The notes under the pieces were generated by a model. The model saw only the letters and a program-made list of their open reading frames with translations, was not told the origin of the DNA and ran no database searches. Below, in pieces: positions 8,610-17,159 of a stretch of DNA of 33,610 nucleotides; the stretch's first letter is position 1, and each line of letters begins with the position of its first letter. The stretch comes from Pseudobdellovibrionaceae bacterium (GTDB taxonomy: Bacteria; Bdellovibrionota; FAC87; UBA2466), in assembly GCA_023250715.1 (NCBI GenBank), contig JAHFAF010000016.1:1-33610 (forward strand), given 5' to 3'. A program made the position numbers and the translations under genes.

Positions 8610-9485
8610 CTACGCGACTGACTCGGCTCGTCTAGAGATGAGCTCTTCGGACCCTGAGCCGTAAGGCAAAGAAATTGCTATTAGTTCTTCAATCTTTCCT
8701 CGTCTGTCTCCCTTAGAGTTGATGCAGCGAGGGGCGTGGACTGTCTTGAGCCTCCAACCAGTAAAGAGTTTTCGCACAACCGGCGCAGACGAATTACTCA
8801 CGAAGATCTGAGCCCCTCTCTTTCTGGCTTGATCGCAGGCGTCTCGGAGCCGATTCTGATCGGACCATGTAAAACCGCCGGGGGTGTAAGAGCTAAAGTA
8901 AGCAGTGTCGGAAAGAGGTACATATGGGGGGTCACAATAGATTAGGTCCCCCTTCCGAGCACTCGCGATAACTTCTGCAAAATCCGTGTTCATTATTTTT
9001 GCACGCGAGAGTCTTTTCGAAACGCTTAACATGTTTTCTAGATCATACAATTCGGGACACTTAACTCTTTTCCCAAAAGACACATTAAAGAGTCCTTTTG
9101 AGTTTGTTCGATAAAGTCCATTAAAGCAGGTCTTGTTCAAAAAGATGAAGCGAGTGGCCCGTTCGATTGCCGAAATTGGATTACTTTTCCGAACTTGGAA
9201 GTAAAACGTTTCCGAATATCTTTTCTTATAGGAGTCTAACTGCTTCATTAATTGTTCTGGATTGTCTCGAATGACTTTATAAGTGAGCATTAAGTCCGAG
9301 TTAGAGTCATTGATGATTGCTTTGGTCCCGGGAGCGATAGCAAGGTAGACGCTGGCCCCGCCAAGAAATGGCTCAATGTATCTCTCAAAGCGACCTGGAA
9401 ACAGGCTAATTAGCTCTTGCAGAAGGCTGGATTTTCCACCAGCCCATTTAAGTACTGGCCGCGCTCTATGTAGGTGATTGAACAT
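8610..9485 (-). CDS. dam: DNA adenine methylase, D12/Dam family
   Basis: RPVLKWAGGKSSLLQEL, YIEPFLGGASVYLAI, LIYCDPPYVPLS, FTWSDQNRL. Confidence 0.92.
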   Translation of the reverse strand: MFNHLHRARPVLKWAGGKSSLLQELISLFPGRFERYIEPFLGGASVYLAIAPGTKAIINDSNSDLMLTYKVIRDNPEQLMKQLDSYKKRYSETFYFQVRKSNPISAIERATRFIFLNKTCFNGLYRTNSKGLFNVSFGKRVKCPELYDLENMLSVSKRLSRAKIMNTDFAEVIASARKGDLIYCDPPYVPLSDTAYFSSYTPGGFTWSDQNRLRDACDQARKRGAQIFVSNSSAPVVRKLFTGWRLKTVHAPRCINSKGDRRGKIEELIAISLPYGSGSEELISRRAESVA

Positions 9486-9520
9486 ATGTATGGGACGGCA
9501 AAAGAGGACCCAACTATATT

Positions 9521-10198
9521 TTACATGAGCCCCAAAGAATATTTCAGAAAGTTCTTAGTCGCATAGAAGGCCATGGGCTTGATTGCCTTTCCGGTCACAG
9601 GGCAGACGATGGTGCGCTTGCCATCCCCTTTCGGACGGACTTGGATGTAGCCATCGGATGTTCCTCTGCTTGAATAATCTCCAATCCGACCGGCTTTTGC
9701 TTCCCCTCGTATCATTAACCAATATTCTCTGATGTGCTTGATGAGCGCAGGATCTGAAACATCCACGGGGGTAATGCTGTGAACTTTGCAAATTTTTTTC
9801 GACTCATGTACACACGCCACAATGATGAGGCGAGACAACTTCTGCCACAGAAAGGAGGACTCGAAGGTTTCCTTCATTAACGTGGCCGGATTAATCGACG
9901 TAATACACATCGTTTCTTTGGGAGAATGGAGTCCGCGACGCAGTACGAGCGAAGTTGATTTGAGTTCGAAATCGATCCCGTCAGGTTTCTGTAAAGAGCC
10001 GCCAACAACATTTCCTACTTTTTCGACTGTAATTCCCACCCAGCCTTTGTTGAGCTTCCCGTTCCGGGTCACCGTCACATTGTGTAGCTTCGCCAAATCG
10101 AAAAGGTTTCGCTTTGCGAGTGCGACACGAAGACGTCTCACAACTTCGAATCGTGTCTGATCGACCTCTTCCAAATTTAGTGCTGGAGTCTTTTTCAT
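9521..10198 (-). CDS. MutH/Sau3AI-like type II restriction endonuclease
   Basis: NKGWVGITVEKVGNVVGG...DGIDFELKSTSL resembles MutH/Sau3AI active-site spacing (ExK). Start set at MKKTPALN. 35 bp downstream of dam-like gene end on the same strand arrangement. Confidence 0.7.
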   Translation of the reverse strand: MKKTPALNLEEVDQTRFEVVRRLRVALAKRNLFDLAKLHNVTVTRNGKLNKGWVGITVEKVGNVVGGSLQKPDGIDFELKSTSLVLRRGLHSPKETMCITSINPATLMKETFESSFLWQKLSRLIIVACVHESKKICKVHSITPVDVSDPALIKHIREYWLMIRGEAKAGRIGDYSSRGTSDGYIQVRPKGDGKRTIVCPVTGKAIKPMAFYATKNFLKYSLGLM

Positions 10199-10344
10199 CG
10201 CTTTGTTACGGCCCCCCTCACTTATCGACACGATACATCCAAAAGTTATGCCCCAATGTTCAAACGGCACGAAACTTAAGCTGTGGTAAAATAATTTGGA
10301 TGGTTTTTGGTAGTTGTTCTAACTATCTATCGTACTCAGGCCAA

Positions 10345-11286
10345 ATGAACGCCAATGAAACACGCTCCGCGTCGCGACGCGCATTCAATAGTTTTGAAGC
10401 TGAGAGTGCTCCCACTACGTTGTTAAGCCCGTTACGTTATCCCGGTTCGAAACGCCGTCTTGCCCCTTTTATTGAAAAAATAATTCGAGCTAATGGATTG
10501 AATCCTGACCTTTACGTTGAACCCTTCGCTGGTGGAGCGAGCGTGGCTTTGCATTTATTGGCGGCCGATGCCGTGGAGAAAATCGGGCTTACGGATAGAG
10601 ACCCTTTGGTAGCTTCGTTTTGGCAGACTGTTTTCTTCAATCCCGGGGGACTAATCCGGAGAATTAAAAGGTTCGAAGTTACACATGCTCGTTGGTACGC
10701 TCTCAAAAAATCCGAGCCTCGTGACCTCGTAGATCGAGCTTTCAAATGCCTCATCCTGAATCGAACCAGCTTCTCGGGCATCTTAGCAAAAAACGCCGGG
10801 CCTCTTGGGGGAAAGAACCCCGGTTCATTGGAATTGCTCAACTCCCGCCTATATCGTAGCGGTGTAATCGAACGAATTGAAAACGCTCACTCCATGAGGA
10901 AGAGAGTCGCGTTCGTTTGGAATGCTTCTTGGGATCGGGCTCTAAACATAATCAAAAAAAGGAGCCTTGGTCGGATTTTTCCGAAGAACGTTCTTTACTA
11001 CTTCGACCCACCATTCTTTGAGAAGGCGGATCGCCTATACAATTTTTTCTTCGCTTCGGATGAGCACGAAACGCTTCGAGACGCTCTATCTGTTCTAAAA
11101 GCGCCATGGCTCTTGAGCTATGACTCGCCACATAAAGCACGAAAGCTATATTCTTCTGCAGGCGTGGTTAGTCGTAGTTTCCAGATGACTTATAGCGCTT
11201 CGGCCACACCCGCTTTTCGAAAGTCGGAGATCCTCATTTCGAATTTAGGTATCCTGCCACGGCCAGGCGCCTTTGGAACGAGTTAG
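10345..11286 (+). CDS. Second D12-class N6-adenine DNA methyltransferase
   Basis: PLRYPGSKRRLAPFIEKII, YVEPFAGGASVALHLL, NRTSFSGI, VLYYFDPPFFEKA. Start set at MNANETRS within the listed ORF. Confidence 0.85.
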   Translation: MNANETRSASRRAFNSFEAESAPTTLLSPLRYPGSKRRLAPFIEKIIRANGLNPDLYVEPFAGGASVALHLLAADAVEKIGLTDRDPLVASFWQTVFFNPGGLIRRIKRFEVTHARWYALKKSEPRDLVDRAFKCLILNRTSFSGILAKNAGPLGGKNPGSLELLNSRLYRSGVIERIENAHSMRKRVAFVWNASWDRALNIIKKRSLGRIFPKNVLYYFDPPFFEKADRLYNFFFASDEHETLRDALSVLKAPWLLSYDSPHKARKLYSSAGVVSRSFQMTYSASATPAFRKSEILISNLGILPRPGAFGTS

Positions 11287-11408
11287 TCGTTTCCCATGCC
11301 TACCTGTGAGACTGCATCAAACGTCTCGAAATAGCTTATTTTTCACAAGAAAAATGCCGATAGCCATTAGAAGTTCCAACGGACTTGGGGCCTTTAACTC
11401 AAAGCACT

Positions 11409-13472
11409 ATGAAAACTACAGAAGCCAACCAACTTAAAGAACTCGTTCAAAAAGAAAATTTCGTTGGTTGGACATACTCAGTCGACTACGACCGGGCTCT
11501 GATAATGACCAATGATCTTTGGAAGGTCCAAGCACTAGGTGTTCCCCACAACTGCTTCTTGGTCGCGGCTTCGTTTAATCCAGAGGAGATTGAATCGGTC
11601 CCTGAAGCCGATCGAGAGGTAATCCTTCTTCGTGTAATCGCGGCGACTCATCTTCCGCAGGAGCAGGACCTCATCCAAACGAAGATTGATCATTTCCAGC
11701 GACAAGAAGGCATCTACCAGTCATCCGGCGCCCACGATTACGATGACATTACCAAGAACCAGCTACAGTTCAGCGGTCTAGAGTGTAGAGTTCTCGGAAC
11801 TTTCTACGTGCGGGACGGAGAACTGAACTTGGGCAGCGACTTGGAATCATTTGGCACAGCTACACGATTGAATGTCTATCGGCCCAGAGGAAAATCTCTC
11901 GCCATTATTGCTAACTACGTCGATCCAATTCGACGGCAAAAAAGCGCTGAAGAAATGCAGCAGCTTGGTCTTAAGAAGCCTATTTCACCCTTCAAGATAG
12001 GAACAGTACGGTATACCTCCACCGATCGTCTTCACCGCCTGAACGACGAAGAGAAAGTTCCTGTGGCAATTCAACCTGCCGATTTTCTAGCCCGACGAAC
12101 GGCCATTTTTGGAATGACCCGCACTGGGAAGTCCAACATGGTCAAGCAAATGGTCTCTGTCGTAAAGGACGTAGCTGACAAAGGCGAAATCAGAATAGGC
12201 CAACTTATCTATGATATTAACGGCGAGTACGCGAACGCGAATCAACAGGATAAGGGAGCCTTAGCTGATCTCTTTCCACGCGATACCGAGCGCTATCGAA
12301 TGCTAGACACCAAGGGTTTTCATGATCTTCGAAATAACTTTTACGAACAGCTAATCGAAGGGTTTTCACTAATCCGATCTGAACTTCAAGGGGCCCCGGG
12401 TGCTAATTCGGGTTACCTCAGTTTTTTTCTCAACATGTCGTTAGACGAGCCAGGTGCATCTGACTACGGTGAAAAAATCCGTTGGGAAGTGAGGGTCGCG
12501 GCTTACAAAGCTCTTCTCTTCAAAGCAGGTTTCGAGCCCCCTCCAAGTCACAAAGTAAGATTTACTGCAAACAAGGATGTCCGGAAGGCAGTGGACGAGG
12601 CGGCTAAAACATCACTCCCGGATCCGAGCACTGGACTCACCCTTGGTCAGGCAGTCGATTGGTTCTTGGCCGCAAGGGCGGCAAATAATGAGCAACCACT
12701 TACTAGTAGCGGAAAAGGTAGATGGGTTGATGATACTTTGGGAGTTGTCTTAGACATGCTCCAACAGAAGAACCAAAACAATACCTTCATTTCCGGGTTC
12801 GTGGTTCTGACCGATATTGCAAAGTATCATTCGGCAAAAAGAACAAGCGACGTTGCAACTGAAATCTATAAGTTTCTCGAGCAGGGAAGGATCGTTATCC
12901 TTGATCTTTCAGTTGGAAACGCGCTCATACGCGAAAGCATTAGTAAGCAAATCGCGGCAAAAGTATTCGATGAATCGATGAAGAGGTTCGTGGAGGGGAA
13001 ATTACCCCCGAACATCGCTATCTATATTGAGGAGGCCCACAATCTCATAGGGAAGGGAATGGAACTCAGTGACACTTGGCCCCGCCTCGCTAAGGAAGGG
13101 GCGAAGTATCGAATTGCCCTTGTGTATGCGACCCAAGAGGTATCATCCGTTCACCCTAACATTCTGGCTAACACAGAAAACTGGTTCATTACGCATCTCA
13201 ATAATTCCAGAGAAATAAGGGAGCTTTCGCAATTTTATGACTTCGAAGATTTTAGTCGCTCTTTGTTGCGGGCCCAGGATGTTGGGTTTGCCAGAGTCAA
13301 AACTTTATCCAGTCCTTATGTGATTCCAGTGCAAATTGACAAATTCGAGCCAAAGCTGAAACGGTCCTTGGCAACACCTTCTCCTACGACTGGTGGTCCA
13401 ACAGAACAGAAGGGTCTGATGGGCGGGAAACTTCTTCTTGGTAACAAGAAGGCGGCGAGTGGAGGCAAGTAA
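11409..13472 (+). CDS. herA: HerA-like ATPase (DUF87/FtsK-HerA)
   Basis: Walker A FGMTRTGKSN, LIYDINGEYAN, Walker B IAIYIEEAHN, C-terminal YATQEVSSVHPNILANTENWFITHLNN. Start set at MKTTEAN. Confidence 0.9.
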   Translation: MKTTEANQLKELVQKENFVGWTYSVDYDRALIMTNDLWKVQALGVPHNCFLVAASFNPEEIESVPEADREVILLRVIAATHLPQEQDLIQTKIDHFQRQEGIYQSSGAHDYDDITKNQLQFSGLECRVLGTFYVRDGELNLGSDLESFGTATRLNVYRPRGKSLAIIANYVDPIRRQKSAEEMQQLGLKKPISPFKIGTVRYTSTDRLHRLNDEEKVPVAIQPADFLARRTAIFGMTRTGKSNMVKQMVSVVKDVADKGEIRIGQLIYDINGEYANANQQDKGALADLFPRDTERYRMLDTKGFHDLRNNFYEQLIEGFSLIRSELQGAPGANSGYLSFFLNMSLDEPGASDYGEKIRWEVRVAAYKALLFKAGFEPPPSHKVRFTANKDVRKAVDEAAKTSLPDPSTGLTLGQAVDWFLAARAANNEQPLTSSGKGRWVDDTLGVVLDMLQQKNQNNTFISGFVVLTDIAKYHSAKRTSDVATEIYKFLEQGRIVILDLSVGNALIRESISKQIAAKVFDESMKRFVEGKLPPNIAIYIEEAHNLIGKGMELSDTWPRLAKEGAKYRIALVYATQEVSSVHPNILANTENWFITHLNNSREIRELSQFYDFEDFSRSLLRAQDVGFARVKTLSSPYVIPVQIDKFEPKLKRSLATPSPTTGGPTEQKGLMGGKLLLGNKKAASGGK

Positions 13473-13501
13473 GTCTCAAACGGCCCCCGAGAGCTCAATT
13501 T

Positions 13502-14908
13502 ATGCCCTATAGGAAACAATTTGCGAGCAAGGTTGCTCACGGGGACATCATAAGAAACCCGGAAGTCGCAGACTTTCTTTCGGAATGCGAGTATCTCCGT
13601 GTTCCTTCTGATGAAGAAGGCAAACGGATGGTTCAAGATAAGTTTCTTGAGCCTGTGTCCGACGGCTCTACCGACCTTCCTCTTCGCGTTGTTAGCTTTG
13701 ATGGGAGCTATCACGAGTCAAGTATCGACGATAAACTGCCCAGCACAAAAGTAGGCTACGTCAAAGTAGGTTGCATTTTGATCGAGATGGAGAAGTTTAA
13801 TAATCTTCGCCGAAAAGAAATAAATTTAGTCGATCCATTTAGAGTTGCAGCACTTCAGCGCGACAATGACTCTCTGACGTTCTCCCTTCCAAGTGCAAAT
13901 ATACGACTCAAAGGAAAGGCTTCGGTTCGCGACAGCTTCAGGGCTGCCTTGGATGCTCATTTACATAGTGCTAAGACGCGTTTCTTGCCCGAGGATCCTA
14001 CGACTAGTCTGCGAACCACGCTCTTTCACCTGGCTTCTAGGCGGCAAGGAGTCTTGGGCACAAACGATGTTACTCGACTGAAACTCCACAAGTGCCCTTC
14101 CTGCGAAGCGGGGCCCTTGGAAATAACAGATACCGATGCTCAGCAAAACTGCCCTCAATGTAAAAAGGAAATTTACCCATCGGACTGTCTCCGGATTTGG
14201 GAGGAAGTTTCGGATTTCCAATCAAATATTCAAGCCATGACTCGGTTGATGATGATGGTCGAGCACATGCTCCCAATTCATTACATTAGATACTTGCTTG
14301 AAAACGATCTTGAGTGTTTGAGTAAGGTGTCTTTTTTCATCGATGGACCTCTCGCCATCTTTGGCAATTGTGCATGGCTTCATGGTCCAATTATGAGCTA
14401 CATCGACAGGGCCAACTATGAACTTACTAACATGGGACTCCCCCCGTTGTTAATAATTGGCCTGCAAAAGACAGGACAGGTCGTTGATCATGTAACATTG
14501 ATTAACCGCTTCGTAGAGAATAACCGCCTATTCTGCATAGACGATGACTACCGCTACAACTTCATTCTGACTGGCCGAGATCCCGCTGGAAATGGTTTCG
14601 GCAGTGAAACCTACTATGGGCAAGACTATATTTACAAAACGCCAAGCGGAAGATTCTTCGTCTTCGCGCTTCCTTATCCGTTTCCTTCAAAAAAGATTGA
14701 GCGCGTTGAGTTTCATCAGGCTAAGTTGGATTCTGAGAGGTATCCGAGACTCGAGCAGGCTTTACGCCTCATCCAGCATTTTGAATGCGATCTGTATGAT
14801 AACTCCGTAATACCTGTCGCACTGGCACACAAACACACTGCAATTAGCTTAGTTCCTGGGGGGCAGGTTCTCGACCTATTGACGAGACGAGGTCTTGCGT
14901 CGAAATGA
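13502..14908 (+). CDS. nurA: NurA-domain nuclease with internal zinc ribbon
   Basis: VVSFDGSYHES, CPSC..(n)..CPQC ribbon, FFIDGPLAIFGNCAWLHGPI, LLIIGLQKTG. Directly follows the HerA gene. Confidence 0.82.
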   Translation: MPYRKQFASKVAHGDIIRNPEVADFLSECEYLRVPSDEEGKRMVQDKFLEPVSDGSTDLPLRVVSFDGSYHESSIDDKLPSTKVGYVKVGCILIEMEKFNNLRRKEINLVDPFRVAALQRDNDSLTFSLPSANIRLKGKASVRDSFRAALDAHLHSAKTRFLPEDPTTSLRTTLFHLASRRQGVLGTNDVTRLKLHKCPSCEAGPLEITDTDAQQNCPQCKKEIYPSDCLRIWEEVSDFQSNIQAMTRLMMMVEHMLPIHYIRYLLENDLECLSKVSFFIDGPLAIFGNCAWLHGPIMSYIDRANYELTNMGLPPLLIIGLQKTGQVVDHVTLINRFVENNRLFCIDDDYRYNFILTGRDPAGNGFGSETYYGQDYIYKTPSGRFFVFALPYPFPSKKIERVEFHQAKLDSERYPRLEQALRLIQHFECDLYDNSVIPVALAHKHTAISLVPGGQVLDLLTRRGLASK

Positions 14909-14915
14909 AAGGTAA

Positions 14916-15908
14916 CTATGACTCAACTCTGCTGCTTTTTCGAAGTTCACTTCTTAGCCAATCTCGCTCCTGAGAAGTGATTGGGGTTAGCGATGAATTG
15001 CTATTGGATGCCTCAACGATTTTTTCTGCCAGCGGTGATGGTAGCAGTGTGCGCACATTTTCGATCGGTGGATCTCGTTCTATTTCGAATTTCATGAAAT
15101 GAACGTATTTTCGATTGTTAAGTGATGTCCCACCTTTCACGCCTCCCTCAAATATCTCGGATTTTTCTCCCTCCAAAGTATTGCAATAAGGATGCGTCAG
15201 GACGCCTTCAACACATCGATTAACAGTAATATTCCTAGATCCCAACCTCATTTTCTGTTGACTACCTGGAGCCTCAAAAAATAGGAAAATAATTTTATCC
15301 CCTCTGTGAGCGTTAAGAAGGTGCCGCACTGAAAATGAGCTATTCGAAAACGCCCAAAAACGATCTTTAGATCGTAGTGATTCCATCTTCTTCCAGTTTG
15401 AAAAAGCCGTCCCACGCAGCGGAACTAACCAGACTTGCGATTCCGAAATATCGCGCGGGGCCAACTCCTTCTCAAGGAGGGCGTCTTTGCAAAGGGAGTC
15501 TATTCTATCAGATAGCCAATTGCGAAAGTGAACCGGCTCAATAACTACCTTTGGAATAGTCTTTTCAGGCGAGTCATCATTGAGGCAGAAGAGGTAGCCC
15601 GAGTTTTTTTTAATGTAATCTACTTGGGACTTTTTCGTGAATTCACTTGATTTCCATTTGATTTCGACTGGGATTCCTTTCTTTTTATCGCGAAAGAAAA
15701 GAGTAAAATCCGGTCGGTACCCTTTTGTGTCCTTAGCCAATTCAGGAAGGATCAAGTTCAGATGTCTGAGATGACAGATCACACGCCTGTCGTTGGGAAG
15801 CATCATGTTTCTCACAGCCAATGAACCAAAATAGAGTGACTCCATGAAATAACGATGGAGGATCTTCTCCGTGAAGGCGTTCTTATTAATTTCTCGAAAC
15901 GAGCTCAT
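14916..15908 (-). CDS. PD-(D/E)XK-type restriction endonuclease-like protein
   Basis: YRPDFTLFFRDKKKGIPVEIKWKSSEF (D-xn-ExK). Overlaps the XRE gene upstream, ATG/stop coupling at 15905-15908. Confidence 0.65.
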   Translation of the reverse strand: MSSFREINKNAFTEKILHRYFMESLYFGSLAVRNMMLPNDRRVICHLRHLNLILPELAKDTKGYRPDFTLFFRDKKKGIPVEIKWKSSEFTKKSQVDYIKKNSGYLFCLNDDSPEKTIPKVVIEPVHFRNWLSDRIDSLCKDALLEKELAPRDISESQVWLVPLRGTAFSNWKKMESLRSKDRFWAFSNSSFSVRHLLNAHRGDKIIFLFFEAPGSQQKMRLGSRNITVNRCVEGVLTHPYCNTLEGEKSEIFEGGVKGGTSLNNRKYVHFMKFEIERDPPIENVRTLLPSPLAEKIVEASNSNSSLTPITSQERDWLRSELRKSSRVES

Positions 15909-16255
15909 GATAACCCCATCTTCTTAGCTAGAATGACGACAGTGTTAAGATCGCGGTAGAGTTTATCGGGCAAGTCCTCTACTTGCTTGTATCTGTCTCT
16001 TATTTTCTTTAAATCGAAGACTAGGACATCATCATTCGTAAAAAATATCGCGGGACTAGTTTCCAAACCCTTCGCCAACGCCACCAACGTCTGCACCGAG
16101 GGCGAGTTCTTCCCCGCCTCAAAATGTGCCAATGACCCCTGCGTGATTCCCGCCTTCTGGGCCAACTCAGTCTGAGTCATCTTTCGCAGCTCTCGTAGGT
16201 ACTTAATCCGTTCATTCAAGGGATAGTCCGACTGTTTCTTTGGCTTTACCTTCAT
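15905..16255 (-). CDS. XRE-family HTH regulator
   Basis: LRELRKMTQTELAQKAGITQGSLAHFEAGKNSPSVQTLVALAKGL. Paralogous to the 20748-21098 product. Confidence 0.88.
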   Translation of the reverse strand: MKVKPKKQSDYPLNERIKYLRELRKMTQTELAQKAGITQGSLAHFEAGKNSPSVQTLVALAKGLETSPAIFFTNDDVLVFDLKKIRDRYKQVEDLPDKLYRDLNTVVILAKKMGLS

Positions 16256-16302
16256 ACATATAATATCGGCTAAGCTATTGAAAATATCAATATATATTAC
16301 TT

Positions 16303-16332
16303 ATACACATAATAATATTAGCCATACACATA
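16303..16332. promoter_or_regulatory. Tandem ATACACATA direct repeats, possible operator of the upstream XRE regulator
   Basis: ATACACATA at 16303-16311 and 16324-16332 (21-bp period) in the divergent intergenic region. Confidence 0.4.
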
Positions 16333-16355
16333 TTTCCAATTGACTTTGCGACTCG

Positions 16356-17087
16356 ATGGGTCATAATATAAGTATGCGAAGTTCAGTAAAAAATAGCGAA
16401 TGGCTTCCAACGGAAGCAAGGCCACTCTCGGCGCAAATCAAAGGGATTGTATTCGATCTCGATCAGACACTAGTCGATTCACAAGAGCTGGTCCTAAAGG
16501 CTTTCCAACATGCACTGGCTGATTTCGGGATACCCATCACTTTAGATGACATCGAGCAGATTCGAGCGAAGTCCTCCTCCGATCTATTCGCTCATTTTCT
16601 AAAACCAGAGGATGCGAAAGCGGCACTTCAGAAACTCTGGAAATATTCAGAAGAGAATGCTCACAAAGCACGAATCTTCCCTGGATTAGTTGAGATTCTC
16701 CACTCACTGCACGCCCTGAAGACTCCGATGGCTGTGTGGACAGCGAGGGACCTCCGATCCGCCGTCAAAATTTTGGAGGCTAATAAGATCTCTCATTTGT
16801 TTTGTGCGGTCGTGGCGGCTTGTGATGTTGTGAAGAATAAACCGCACCCCGAAGGGCTTTTGAAAATCTCTGAGATGCACCTTGAGATCCCTCCCCACGA
16901 ACTTCTCATGGTTGGGGATCATGCTCACGACATTACGGGCGCCAAATCTGCGGGCGCACTCTCGGGAGCTGCAGGCTGGAGTACCAACGCTGTTTCTGAC
17001 GCGCAACTACAGGAAAAACCTGATTTTGTTTTCGATGAAGTCTCAGACTTTCATTGCTGGGTAAAACTCTTTACACAAGGAATGTAG
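16356..17087 (+). CDS. HAD-superfamily hydrolase
   Basis: IVFDLDQTLVDS (DxDxT), AVWTARD, VVKNKPHPEGLL, LMVGDHAHDITGAKSAGA. Confidence 0.88.
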   Translation: MGHNISMRSSVKNSEWLPTEARPLSAQIKGIVFDLDQTLVDSQELVLKAFQHALADFGIPITLDDIEQIRAKSSSDLFAHFLKPEDAKAALQKLWKYSEENAHKARIFPGLVEILHSLHALKTPMAVWTARDLRSAVKILEANKISHLFCAVVAACDVVKNKPHPEGLLKISEMHLEIPPHELLMVGDHAHDITGAKSAGALSGAAGWSTNAVSDAQLQEKPDFVFDEVSDFHCWVKLFTQGM

Positions 17088-17089
17088 AA

Positions 17090-17155
17090 ATGGCTCAAGA
17101 CCCCAATGAGATTGAAGTAACTCTCCGCGCCATTCAGATTTTTTCCGATAGGTAA
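17090..17155 (+). CDS. Possible 21-aa leader peptide MAQDPNEIEVTLRAIQIFSDR
   Basis: Short ORF filling the gap between the HAD and Cas4-like genes, stop 4 nt before the next ATG. Confidence 0.3.
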   Translation: MAQDPNEIEVTLRAIQIFSDR

Positions 17156-17159
17156 GAAG

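Noticed and set aside
10114-10344. N-terminal extension of the second D12 methylase in the ORF track
   Set aside because: Overlaps the divergent endonuclease gene and lacks methylase features. The ATG at 10345 fits better.
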